From: Hofstenia miamia
Taxonomy: Eukaryota; Xenacoelomorpha; Acoela
Direction of reading: 5' to 3'
DNA length: 57,818 bases
NCBI GenBank assembly: GCA_004352715.1
Contig: SCFE01000071.1
Span: 1,375,889 to 1,433,706 of the forward strand
The position numbers and the translations under genes were made by a program. The notes under the pieces are model-generated. The model had not been told where the DNA came from, made no database searches, and saw nothing but the letters and a program-made list of their open reading frames with translations. This document shows positions 11,160-22,199 of the stretch, piece by piece; positions within the stretch are counted from its first letter, which is position 1, and each line of letters begins with the position of its first letter.

Positions 11160-13450
11160 TAATGAACACTTGTTCAATTTCTAATAAAGAAATACATATT
11201 AGTAAATATTTAATTGAAAAAAATATTGAATCTATGCGTTCTTATGGAAATCTGGGTTTCTGATCATTATTTATTTTCAGGCTACCTACTTGGTGCCCAA
11301 AATTAAAAGTGGTACAATATTCCTACATTATCTGGAAGAGGTTGAAGATTAGAATTAATACATTGAAAATCAAGTGACATTAAATTTGTTAGTGTTGGTA
11401 ATAACTTTCAACATTTGAACATGCTGAATTCAATGTTTGTGATAATCACAATTCTTGTTTTTAATATTGGTCTATCATCCCCCATCTAGAAATTGGAAAC
11501 AATTACTATGAAATAATTATTCACTAAGGAGCAAAATCATTATTTTAGGAGATCATAACATGAATTTTAGTTGTGATGATAAAATCTAATCATGACTTTG
11601 TAAGTTTATTATTTGAATTTGATTTGTGTTATCATGTTCATTGTTCAAAAAATTGTAAATGTAAAATATTAGATCAAATTATTATAAAGATATTCACAAG
11701 ATTATAATTGACAAAGACATAAAATTTTTATGATATCATTTTGCTGTTCACTTGATATATCAATTAAATCATTTACAAAATCACTCAGGTATGGGAAATT
11801 CAATATTGCAAAATAATGAATATTAATTCATTGATCAAAGAAACAAATGAATATTTCAGTATTTTAAATCAAATTTTGCAGATGTCAATGAAATTTGGAA
11901 TGATATTAATATAAAAAAAAAAAAAATTATAAATAAATTTGCTCCTATTCAAACTAAGTCTGTAAAGAAAGTCTCTACTAGTCAAAGATGGTTTGATGTT
12001 GACTGTAAGATGTTACATGCTAAGCAATGTAAAGCAGAAAAACAATTCTTGAGAAATAAATCAGATTTTAAAAGAAAATCCCTTATCACTTTATGCAATT
12101 ACTTTGTAGATTTAATTAAGAAGAAAAAAGATTAATATTGTTGTAGAAAGTTTGAATTTATTAAAAACAATTCTAAATGATTATATCAGTTTATTGAAAA
12201 GTTGAATTGCAATCCAAAAACAAATACAATGATAACAGCTCAAGAATTTTGTGATTATTTCAACAGTAAAGTTAAAGTTTCTTCAGCAAATTTTGAGAAC
12301 AATTCTACATATTATTAATAATCTATTCCTTCTTTTTATTGATTTAATGTAACATTTTACGAATTTCAGCCAACTTCAGTTGAATCAACTATTAGCATAT
12401 TAATGTCATTAAAGGATGCATCACTTGAACTTGATATTATTTCATTAAAATAGATAAATCAAGGCATTGATTCTTCACATAATATTGCTTTGCAATTAAC
12501 AAATGTCATAAATTTATCATTTGAATTTTGAATATTTCCTGAAATTGCAAATATTAGTATTATCAAACCTATAATTAAGAATAATTGGTCAGATGTTAGC
12601 AATGTTAAAAGTTAAAGAGCAATAGATAATTTGTTGTGGATGTCAAAACTTTTATAAAAAGCAAGTTGCTCTCAATTAGTTGATTTTCTAGAAAAGTATG
12701 ATGTTATACACTGTTTTGAATCTGGTTAAAGAAAGATCATCTAACAGAAACATTACTTGTAAAACTAATAGATGATGTCATTCATGTAACAGCTTCAGAT
12801 GAATGCACCATGCTAGTAATTTTAGATAAAGCATACTGCATTCAAATGGATACAATCATATTTGACTGAAAGAATGCAATATGCTTCATTCAATAATATA
12901 AAATCTAAATTATTCAAAAGCATATGTGGAGTGCCTCAAGGACCATTCTAGGCCCTATTTTGTTTATAATTATAACTCTTTCATAGGCAAATATCTATCA
13001 TCTCATTCAATTAATCATCATATGTATGCTGATGATACACAATTTTTTGTAACAACAAATTCCAAAAATATGGACAGTACACAACAATTCTGTTTAAAGT
13101 TGATATGCAATTTAGGAAGACTACTATTTTCTGCACATCAAACTAATATCAACTTCATTGGTAAAAGAATTCCTATTGCATAAAATAAAAAGTTTGTATA
13201 ATAATCTTCAAGGCAGTTCATAATAATGATCACACATATTTAAGTGATTTATTTGTTTTTAAAAATTTAACTAAAAGAACTTCTAGCAATATTTGATAAA
13301 AATTAGAAATCATAAATGTATTGAATTAAAAGGATCAATTTCAATTGCTGGTGCCTATATTTTTAACCCTCTTAGTGCAAATACCAAAAATACAAAAACT
13401 TTATCAAGTTTTAAAAAAATACAGAAAACAGAACTTTTTGAACTACAATT
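11160..13450 (+). pseudogene. LINE ORF2 remnant: endonuclease, RT and C-terminal domain
   Basis: Heavily decayed in all frames. Recognisable in order are an APE-type endonuclease start (ISKYLIEKNIES, about 11170-11240), a LGDHNMNFS-like motif near 11560, RT segments around 12240-12560, a motif B region (VPQGPILGPILF-like, about 12930-12965), the catalytic box YADDTQFF (about 13022-13046), and a C-terminal segment SISIAGAYIFNPLSANTK followed by a TLSSFKKIQKTELFELQL-type helix ending near 13445. Numerous stops and frameshifts occur, and the thumb region between about 13185 and 13200 is lost. Two ORFs in tandem and YADD fit a CR1/jockey-type LINE. It is inactive. Confidence 0.7.
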
Positions 13451-13994
13451 AGCTGAACTCAATATTTAAACAAATTTTTTTTTAAATTATATTTAAATAA
13501 ATATTTCATAGCATACTAGAATTTGCTTTACAAATATGTGCACAATATAAGAAATACATTATTATTATTATCAAAATCTCAAATTTGTTTTTCTTTACAG
13601 AAATTAGAAAATTTTTAGGAATTATGAATGAAAGACAATTTTTTTCTATGAATGTGCTGCCAATTAAGGATGTGTCTCACTTCCCCCAAACTCACTTCCC
13701 CCAAGTCTGATGTCACAAAATATTAAATACCTTTAGAGACAACATTTCAGTGAAATTGTAATTATATATTTAAATAAATATCTATATTTCTTTACACTCT
13801 ATTTTGATTAGTTTTATATGCAGTTAAGATTGCTGAAATACAGAATTGCAATTAAATAAATGTAAATGTTGAGGTTCACCATTTGCATTTAGTAAATATT
13901 TAGCAGTCCTTCAAAAATCTGTTTAGATTTAAAATAGAAATTTAATTATGTTCATTATTTTTGTACTTTGTTGTAATGAGTAATTAATTTTTTC

Positions 13995-14521
13995 NNNNNN
14001 NNNNNNNNNNNNNNNNNNNNNNNNNNNNNNNNNNNNNNNNNNNNNNNNNNNNNNNNNNNNNNNNNNNNNNNNNNNNNNNNNNNNNNNNNNNNNNNNNNNN
14101 NNNNNNNNNNNNNNNNNNNNNNNNNNNNNNNNNNNNNNNNNNNNNNNNNNNNNNNNNNNNNNNNNNNNNNNNNNNNNNNNNNNNNNNNNNNNNNNNNNNN
14201 NNNNNNNNNNNNNNNNNNNNNNNNNNNNNNNNNNNNNNNNNNNNNNNNNNNNNNNNNNNNNNNNNNNNNNNNNNNNNNNNNNNNNNNNNNNNNNNNNNNN
14301 NNNNNNNNNNNNNNNNNNNNNNNNNNNNNNNNNNNNNNNNNNNNNNNNNNNNNNNNNNNNNNNNNNNNNNNNNNNNNNNNNNNNNNNNNNNNNNNNNNNN
14401 NNNNNNNNNNNNNNNNNNNNNNNNNNNNNNNNNNNNNNNNNNNNNNNNNNNNNNNNNNNNNNNNNNNNNNNNNNNNNNNNNNNNNNNNNNNNNNNNNNNN
14501 NNNNNNNNNNNNNNNNNNNNN
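13995..14521. other. Assembly gap (527 N)
   Basis: Run of N inside the inverted-repeat element. ORFs drawn across it are meaningless. Confidence 0.99.
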
Positions 14522-14561
14522 AAATTGTTGTTTGCAAAAATAAAGGAGCATTTCAAAAACC

Positions 14562-14630
14562 AGATCAAACAGGATTTAAACCTGTAATTTCCATATTAGA
14601 AATGGCTGTGTTGTCTTACACTACGAATCT
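14562..14630 (-). ncRNA. tRNA-like cloverleaf sequence, second copy
   Basis: On the minus strand: acceptor AGATTCG (14630-14624) with TTGATCT (14568-14562), imperfect; D stem GTGT/ACAC; anticodon-like stem CCAT/ATGG with a 7-nt loop TTCTAAT; T stem ACAGG/CCTGT with loop TTTAAAT, directly joined to the acceptor. Compared with 8670-8738 the D arm is nearly identical, while both strands of the T stem differ and still pair. The T-loop region (AGGTTTAAATCCT) resembles a B box. Probably tRNA-derived, with activity unlikely. Confidence 0.4.
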
Positions 14631-15059
14631 GTAAAATACTTTTTAGAAATAGATAAGCTACCCAAAATTAGTCCAAAGTAAATATGACACAAAACAAATT
14701 AGCGTTTATATATTAGCTATGAATTTTGAAATTACACAGCACAAGGCATGCTAACGCAATTCTCTAATCATCAGGTTAGATCTAAACAGTGTTGGGGGTA
14801 AAATAGACATATATAATATGTAAATAGTCAATGCTTATAATTATTGCACACATTTACATTTATTTAATTGCAATTCTGTATTTCAGCAATCTTAACTGCA
14901 TATAAAACTAATCAAAATAGAGTGTAAAGAAATATAGATATTTATTTAAATATATAATTACAATTTCACTGAAATGTTGTCTCTAACAGTATTTAATATT
15001 TTGTGACGTCAGACTTGGGGGAAGTGAGTTTGGGGGAAGTGAGACACATCCCCAATGAA

Positions 15060-15689
15060 TTTAGAAAATCAAATATAATGTTGATATTTTAAGAGTTATA
15101 TATTTTGAAATATATTGACATTATCTGCATTCAAATGGAAACTAGATTCACATTCTTGTGTAAATATGGTTTTTTGAATTAGTAAATTTTTAATGTGAGT
15201 TCCCTCAGCTGCCATTTTCTCATATAAGTTTTTACTCTAAGTTTTCTATCATCAACATGCCTTCAATTGTAAATTGAAACAGTTTTTATTTTGAAATATA
15301 TGATTTATTGACTGCTTTACCAAAAATTTGAAAATATTTGAATGAATACAAACTATTGGATTTTGCAAAATGATTATTTTCTATTTAAAGAAATTTTAAA
15401 CAAATGCAAGACCATTAGAGGAAAAATATATATATATATATATATATTCTTTCTTGAAAATAATTTGTAAAAGAAAAAAAAAATTTTTTATGATTTAATT
15501 TTTAAATTAATTAGGTTACATAAATATATTTGCTTGCCCAATGTTTTCATGCATGAGCCATCACTGGATTTAGCCTCTCCACTCACATATATTTATGTAT
15601 ACATAGGTTTTCTGACCAGCAATACACCTCTTAAAACAAAACCAATGCCTGGAGAAAAATAAAAAATCATGATAAAGTAACCCAGAGCA
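15060..15689. other. AT-rich DNA with a TA microsatellite
   Basis: No gene seen. A TA run lies at about 15427-15447. Confidence 0.5.
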
Positions 15690-16555
15690 TATCAGCATGT
15701 GAAAATATTAAGAAAATTCATAAGAAGAAAAAAGTCTTGCTAAACTTCAAAATCATGTGTGTCAATCATTAGACAATGAATTTGCTAGTGGAATGCATAC
15801 TTAATTAGTTGATTTTTCCAAAGCATTTGATGCCATAGATCAAGATGCTTCTGCTAGTTTCTACAAATATTTTAATGATTCACAGCACATTTGCTCATGG
15901 CTCTATATATTTACAACTAGCAGATTGCAACTTATATAAAAGATTACATTTGCAAGGCAATTGCAATTTCACTTGGATTTTCATAACGCACAGTTGGTGG
16001 CCCAAATATTTATACTATTGTGAGTAATTCCCTATGGTCATCTGCATCAAATAGTTTCATTATAAAATACTCTGATGATTCTACAACTGACTTTAAGAAT
16101 TCTAAAGAATATCAAAAATTGTCATTAAACAAAGCTGATGATGAAATTCAAACATGTGCAACAAATTATAACTTAAAGATTAATGAAACTATGACCAAAA
16201 TTATATGATTTTCACTAAGCCATTTTAATTATGTCAATGTAATATCACAAACTTAAGCTATTCAAATGTTGATCATTCTACAATTTTAGGAATCATATTT
16301 CAATCAAACCTAAGATTCAAATGAAATTGTGACAATTTACTTTCACGCCTAAATCATCTTAAATACATCCTTAGAAATTTAAAGTCTCATGACTACACTA
16401 TTGATGAAATAAACAAAAGTTTTTCATTCTATTATTTTAAGTTCTATCAGATATGGTATATTAGTCAATAGGACTGAATTCTACTATTATAAACAAAAAT
16501 GTTTAAAATATATTTGCTCATCCTGAGATAAAGATACTCAGCTCATAAATTTTTA
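15690..16555 (+). pseudogene. LINE reverse transcriptase remnant, cut by the gypsy insertion
   Basis: Decayed RT sequence with motif A (LVDFSKAFDAID, near 15807-15841), a weak motif B region near 15985-16015, the catalytic box as YSDDST (16067-16084, an alanine-to-serine change of YADD), then LGIIFQSNLRFK-like and LLSRLNHLKYILRNLKS-like segments near 16285-16385. These are RT and thumb landmarks of animal LINEs. Stops and frameshifts are frequent. The sequence is broken at 16555, where the LTR block begins, so it was there before that insertion. I could not find its continuation on the far side of the block. Confidence 0.65.
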
Positions 16556-17461
16556 TGTAGAATCACAGGCTGCAATAGTAATTACACTAGAAAACTAATT
16601 GACTCTGCAGAAGGTTTTAATTAGCAGCCATACAAAACCAGCCCCATTCTAGTAAAGAGAAAACTTATAAGAGTTAACATTGGTAATTCATCCCAGTAAG
16701 TAGTTACATTAAGTAAAATCCAAGATTACCAATTCATATGGCTTCCAGCTGAAGCAATGTCTTCAGAAATAGTAAAGTGCTTAACTTGAGTGAATGGTGC
16801 TACCATATTTATCTAACTTATTAATTTCTATCTCATAACCACAAATAAACATCTCATTTTCATTGTTATCTCTCAGCTCACTATATAATAGCCTGTAGTT
16901 GCCAGGCATTCATGCTAACCAACAGTATAGTATCATCACAGTGTTATAAATTATAGGTGCATGTACATGGTGAACATTGAATGAGAGGTTTGTTATTACC
17001 CTAGGCATAACCATATATGTAATCTAAATGGTCCACAATTTGGGCTGGAAAATCTAAAAGATCTCCAGGAGCTATGTGTCGCCCTGTACTTTGAGAAAGC
17101 ACTCTCAAATTGTTGCCTTACTTATGCAATTAATTTCATATCAAAAAATAATAAAGATAAATATAGAGGTAAAACAGTAGTTGAGGCTAGATAAACTCTA
17201 TCAAACTTTTCTCAACATTGTTTCTCAATTTATACAATTCAAGTTATTACCTGTCTTTGTTTACAATCAATCTAATCATAAGAAAGTCATGTCATCAATT
17301 TCCCTCACAATTAAATTTGAGCAATATAATTAGCATCTTTTGAGGGGACATGAAACAGCTTTTGTAAAACTAGACTAGAAATAAATCATTGTCTCATAGT
17401 GACCTCATTTACAGATAAAATTGAAAATAATAATCACAAAAAGTCCCTGCATGACTCCACA
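16556..17461 (-). repeat. LTR 1 (3' LTR of copy A)
   Basis: 906 bp, plus-strand ends TGTAGAATCACAGG and TGACTCCACA. It aligns along its length with 28382-29286. A polypurine tract lies immediately to its right. Confidence 0.85.
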
Positions 17462-17473
17462 TGCCCCCTTGCT
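17462..17473 (-). promoter_or_regulatory. Polypurine tract of copy A
   Basis: Minus-strand AGCAAGGGGGCA directly abuts the 3' LTR, where plus-strand DNA synthesis is primed in LTR retroelements. Confidence 0.75.
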
Positions 17474-17479
17474 CAAATT

Positions 17480-20089
17480 AATTCTGTGGCAATAGTTGAA
17501 GAGTGGGACTTGAGACTACTTTCTGGGTGGCAGTTATCATTTCAATTGCTAACACTCCTTCTGATTCTGTTACTTCACATACTGTGGTTCACATGAAATT
17601 TGCATGAGTACTTCTCTTTGAGTAACCACTTCATCTCTCAATCTGAAAAATAATAAGGTAGGCATACAGGTACTCATTGGACAATTTCTTCTCAAATGAT
17701 TCAATAGCCAACTAAACATGTCATGGAACCTTTCATAAAGATGGAATTCTTTAAGCACAATCATCAAAGTCATCATTGCATCTGTGTCAGAAGTATGGGC
17801 ATCTTAGCCTTCAATTGATGTTTCTGGATAAAAGTGTATAAACACATCTCTTAATGATCCCATTCTAGTCATATGATCTACAAAAAGTGAAAAAAATTCT
17901 TGGACCTGACTTAGTCTCATCTCATCAGGGTCTGACACATCAGCACAAATCAAGGTGATAATCTTGATACATTTAGTGACATTGTAATATCGCATTATAT
18001 TCTCAACATTATTTATCCACATTAAGTCTCCTGAAGCTTGGAATAAGATTAAGACTCAAGGGTCTGTACTGATGATCTTCTCATGGATCTTCTGGAGTAG
18101 CTCATGTATAGCAGTTCCTTTGTTAAATGTGTCACAAATAGTTAACTTCCCATCTAGAAAAAGTCTTTCCTTGTTATTGCCTGCAAGTAATTTGTCACAC
18201 ACTGCCTTGTACTCATCTGTTTTAATCAACTGATTTGCTTAAGAGCCATTATTTAAAAAATTCAACTTATCAGGTAAATGTGCCACAACTTTCTTCTTGG
18301 TTTTCTTTACTTGCCACTTAGGATGAACCAATGGGGTTTCCATGCAAAGAGGAGGGACACATATTAAGTTCTCTTTCCAGATGTTCCTTTCCAAGTCAGT
18401 AAATTGTGACTCTTTGAATAAACTAGTGGTTCCAATTGTGACAGGATAATTAATCTTTGCTTCTTTCAAAGTATCCCAGAATCTGCTTTGCAATCCATGT
18501 GTCCACAACTCTTCAATTTGTTTATTTGATATCTTTACACATGCAGTAGTAAATTCCAAATCCAGAGCTACTTGTCACCCTGGGGAGTGTAGAATGACTA
18601 ACCCTTCCTTTGTGAACATTTCTGTTAAACACCATTTCATCATAGCTAGTACATCTTTTTCCTGATTTTCCACTAACACCCTATTTTGAATAGTGAGGTC
18701 CTCAACAAAGTCTGTAACATTGTGTTCTATCATCAAAATTCTTTTGTTTACTGTTATAGACCACTTAGGAGTTGGCTTAGGCAGCATTACAGGTCCCCTG
18801 AACTTCTCCAAATTAACTCTTTCAATTAGTTCTCTAATTTCAGGTGAAAGCTGCACCACTGAAGTAGCCAATAATTTTTCTTCTTTGTAAAATTGCTCAG
18901 GTGTTTTCATGATCTGCTTGAAAATGGTAATTGGAACAACTCTTCCTTCATCTTAACTTGTCTTGCAGATTCAGCAAACTTTCCATATCCACATTCAGTG
19001 TAAGAGATGCAATGCAGGTAATAAACTTCATTTCTATCTAAAACTCTACTAGCTTGTAATAGTTCCAAGAATTGTTGAGTGGATCCAGATTATTGCTCAA
19101 ATAAGTTGTTGGTGCTTAATGGAGCATTGTCAGAGTGGAAGAATGTGAATTTAGTTTCAACTGTTGCTTCTTATATGGATTTTGAGCCAATCAGACTCAG
19201 GGTTTTTATTGGCTTTTATGTCTGTCCAAATATCCTGTATCTCCTGCAAGGTTTCAGTACTTTGAGAAAAAGTGATACTTAATTTCATATCAGTCACAGT
19301 ATACAAAGATGGTGTGTGAACATCAGTTAACTCTAATGTTTGCAATTGAAGGATATTGTCAATTATCAGTTTTTGGTCCACTGTGATTTGGTGAGATGGT
19401 ATTTTCTGACATAACATTAAGTCAGTGAATAATAACTTAGTAACTGAAATGATATTTGTGTGGTACATTGAAATTGGAAGATAACTGGAATGATATAAAA
19501 TAATAAAGTTTTCCATGTGAAAATGTAAATTTTCTACAGCTTCAGGAATGTTATCCTCATATTCCTCCCTGAGCACCATTATAAGTCGAATGTTTTCCAC
19601 TTTGGTGATTCTATAAGCAATTTCAATTTGCTCCATAATCCTGTTGTCTTGCACTTCATTTACCCTGAAAGAATATATTACTAAGAGATTAGGGAAGTCA
19701 ATGTTAATGCAGTCAAAACTACTAATAGTGCTACCATTGTNAATATTTATGCCCAACAGACAAATCCCTAGTTGGTTACTTATCAGAACAATTGACATTT
19801 TCCCAGTTGTACTGGTTGCCCCCACCAGTCGGACATATTTTTCAAATTTATCCATTGCCTTCATATTCTTCCCAGGTGAAGATGGAGGAGTACATTTGTA
19901 AAGCAGCCAGTTTTTGACTTTCCATGCCAGAGGGCATATAGCTATTTCATGAGAGGCCATCTTAGCAATAGCATTTCTGGTGTTGTGACCTATGGGGAGG
20001 GTTAATTTTGAATCTCTTGGTAAATATATTGCAATAATCCAGATTGCTCCCCTCATGTAAATGTCAGGCACATTTTTCTCTGAGAACAA
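17480..20089 (-). pseudogene. ORF-Y of copy A: unrecognised long ORF between integrase and 3' LTR
   Basis: A chain of minus-strand ORFs (310, 111, 106, 72 and 68 codons) matches segment by segment the ORF-Y of copy B (29305-31339), so this is one reading frame broken by mutations. It starts with an MFSEKNVPDIYMRGAIW phrase, has a P-loop-like LVGATSTTGKMS near residue 90 (the usual final S/T is M), and charged helical segments further on (PEQFYKEEKLL, PEIRELIERVN). I see no signal peptide, furin site or C-terminal membrane anchor, so it does not look like an envelope. The frame is disrupted at 19175-19741 by a duplicated piece of ORF-X ending at a single N. Function unknown. Confidence 0.6.
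19174..19740 (-). repeat. Exact-looking duplicate of 20198-20757 ending at a single N
   Basis: About 565 bp identical by eye to part of ORF-X, inserted where copy B instead has continuous ORF-Y. It stops at the single N at 19741. Probably an assembly join in near-identical repeats rather than biology. Confidence 0.7.
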
Positions 20090-20120
20090 TTGCTGTTTGA
20101 AGCTTTTCCTATCTTGAGTA

Positions 20121-21011
20121 TCATATGAGAACTTTATTTATTTTAACAGTCTTTCTACCAAGCAATGGTATTGGGATGATGGGCTTCTTATATTGAGTTT
20201 TGGGCCAATCAGACTCAGGGTTTTTATTGGCTTTTATGTCTGTCCAAATATCCTGTATCTCCTGCAAGGTTTCAGTACTTTGAGAAAAAGTGATACTTAA
20301 TTTCATATCAGTCACAGTATACAAAGATGGTGTGTGAACATCAGTTAACTCTAATGTTTGCAATTGAAGGATATTGTCAATTATCAGTTTTTGGTCCACT
20401 GTGATTTGGTGAGATGGTATTTTCTGACATAACATTAAGTCAGTGAATAATAACTTAGTAACTGAAATGATATTTGTGTGGTACATTGAAATTGGAAGAT
20501 AACTGGAATGATATAAAATAATAAAGTTTTCCATGTGAAAATGTAAATTTTCTACAGCTTCAGGAATGTTATCCTCATATTCCTCCCTGAGCACCATTAT
20601 AAGTCGAATGTTTNCTTTGGTGATTCTATAAGCAATTTCAATTTGCTCCATAATCCTGTTGTCTTGCACTTCATTTACCCTGAAAGAATATATTACTAAG
20701 AGATTAGGGAAGTCAATGTTAATGCAGTCAAAACTACTAATAGTGCTACCATTGTTTAGAAATTGACAGAGATTATAAATTGTGAAATCTTTGTTGAATG
20801 ATGTGTGGACAGTGCTCCTCCAGTACAAACAGCTAATTGCTTCAAGCATTTTGGAGTCAAAGGAGATTATCATATTTATCTTTGGACAGTGTTCAGCATC
20901 AATGACAAAGGGTATCATATCAATTGAACAAGCCAATGTTTGTGTATTGTATGTCCATTGTAATTTATTTTGTGCCTCTTTGGAAATGTTGTCATAAACA
21001 TAGTGAATCAC
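20121..21011 (-). CDS. ORF-X of copy A: unrecognised 296-codon ORF downstream of pol
   Basis: Open from ATG at 21011 to a stop at 20121, apart from a single N at 20614 that stands in for about four bases. It is a mostly soluble, Leu/Ile-rich sequence with no cysteine cluster, zinc finger or obvious membrane segment. It begins MIHYVYDNISKEAQNKLQW and ends GRKTVKINKVLI. ORF-Y starts about 30 bp downstream in the same orientation. The C-terminal part is present in copy B (31371-31606), up to the gap. In gypsy-group elements this position is normally empty or holds env. I do not recognise the family and infer no function. No stop interrupts it, although pol of the same copy has several. Confidence 0.6.
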   Translation of the reverse strand: MIHYVYDNISKEAQNKLQWTYNTQTLACSIDMIPFVIDAEHCPKINMIISFDSKMLEAISCLYWRSTVHTSFNKDFTIYNLCQFLNNGSTISSFDCINIDFPNLLVIYSFRVNEVQDNRIMEQIEIAYRITKXNIRLIMVLREEYEDNIPEAVENLHFHMENFIILYHSSYLPISMYHTNIISVTKLLFTDLMLCQKIPSHQITVDQKLIIDNILQLQTLELTDVHTPSLYTVTDMKLSITFSQSTETLQEIQDIWTDIKANKNPESDWPKTQYKKPIIPIPLLGRKTVKINKVLI

Positions 21012-21094
21012 TCAGCATTCCACTATAAAATAAGGATGAAGAGTATCCTCTCCTACTTTTGACATCTTCTTTCTTCTTTCTTATGTCTTCCTAG

Positions 21095-21275
21095 TGTAGC
21101 ATCGCTGGTAGTTGTTACTATTTATCAGCCAGACCTCGCGCTTTTCTTGTTAGTGACTGGTATTTGTAAATATTGTAAATAACTTGTATATATAGAGCAA
21201 TGTATTTTGTAAATGAAAATAGTTTGAACTGTATTCTCTTTGAGTTCGCTAGAATCACACCCCAGTGATTCTACA
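21095..21275. repeat. 181-bp solo LTR-like insert with CTAG target duplication
   Basis: Plus-strand ends TGTAGCATCGCTGG and CCAGTGATTCTACA form 14-bp inverted ends with two mismatches. CTAG flanks it on both sides (21091-21094, 21276-21279). On the minus strand there is a TATA-like CTCTATATATAC about 80 bp from the start. TG...CA ends, 4-bp duplication and a promoter-like motif fit a small solo LTR that inserted into copy A between integrase and ORF-X. Confidence 0.65.
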
Positions 21276-21782
21276 CTAGAACAAACTGTGGATGTCACTG
21301 TGGAAGACGTAATAGAGGTTGGAGGGGCTATTGAATCACTCATTGGGGAGGTATTTACAGTTTGTAATACACTAAATGGGGTACAAATAATTTGAGTTTT
21401 AAAAGTTTTATCAGTTGTTTGGGCCAGCTCTGATCATGCACATGGAGATATGTTTCTCCCCACATAGCAGCAAGATGAGGACAGGGTTGTTGCTGCTGTC
21501 TCCTCTCCTAATCATGGAGCTACATTTCACCCACATGGAATAGGACTCTCCTCAGCACCCTTGTGTCATCCTCTTTTCCTTTCATGAACCTCATCAAGTT
21601 GAGATATGTGTCTCCCATGCCTAGATGAGGTATTGGTACCATCTCAGCTACCTTCCATCCTCCTTCTCACTCTGCAGCAGGTTGGAGGAGCTTTGGTCAT
21701 TCCTAAACAGATTTATAAGGTTAAGGTCCCAAATATTGGGATCATAAGGACAATTGTCTTGAGCACTCCTTTGAGGCAATGC

Positions 21783-22151
21783 CTATTGATTACAATCACC
21801 AATATGAATATCATTGTCATCAAAATCAGTATCAGTGAAATCTTCTTCAGCAAAATCAGTTAAATTATCATATGTCTCAAATACATTAATACCATTGTCA
21901 ACTAGTGTAAATTCACTATTATCATCATGCTCAATATCTTTAATGGCCCTTTTGAGCCTTTGAAAATTTACTGTTCTACCATTGTTAAGTGTATAAGTGT
22001 TATGGTCAAGTACTTTTTCAATGATGAAAGGGCCTTGCCAATTGTTAGCTAATTTACGCACTTGATTAGGATCTGTGACTACTTGAGGCAAGTAAGCAAC
22101 AACTTTGTCTCCCAGTTTATGGGGTTCTCCATACAGTTTCTTGTTAAACAT
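21783..22151 (-). pseudogene. Integrase C-terminal domain, copy A
   Basis: A 122-codon ORF with the integrase C-terminal beta-barrel pattern: LGDKVVAYLP, VRKLANNWQGPFIIEKVL, NTYTLNNGRTVNFQRLKR. This domain binds DNA after the catalytic core. The tail is acidic (EEDFTDTDFDDND) with no chromodomain. It is separated from the core by a frame break near 22150-22205. Confidence 0.75.
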
Positions 22152-22199
22152 CTTTTTCTGCCATATACTAGATTGGTTTGTGTTATTATAGATAGTTAG

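Larger units (their letters stand above)
13668..15051. repeat. Inverted-repeat DNA element with ~200-bp TIRs (hAT-like target duplication)
   Basis: The arm 13668-13875, starting GGATGTGTCTCACTTCCCCC, is mirrored at about 14853-15051 with only a few differences. The outer ends contain two copies of ACTCACTTCCCCCA. Flanks are CCAATTAA (13660-13667) and CCAATGAA (15052-15059), an 8-bp duplication with one mismatch, the length made by hAT transposases. The middle is partly a gap and the readable part has no transposase. A second tRNA-like sequence lies at 14562-14630. Confidence 0.65.

Noticed and set aside
13929-14568. Long ORFs of about 200 codons
   Set aside because: They are open only because they cross the N gap.
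19782-19830. P-loop NTPase in ORF-Y
   Set aside because: GATSTTGKM lacks the final S/T of Walker A and no Walker B was found; not enough to assign ATPase activity.
17480-21011. ORF-X/ORF-Y as an envelope gene
   Set aside because: No signal peptide, cleavage site or C-terminal membrane anchor was seen.
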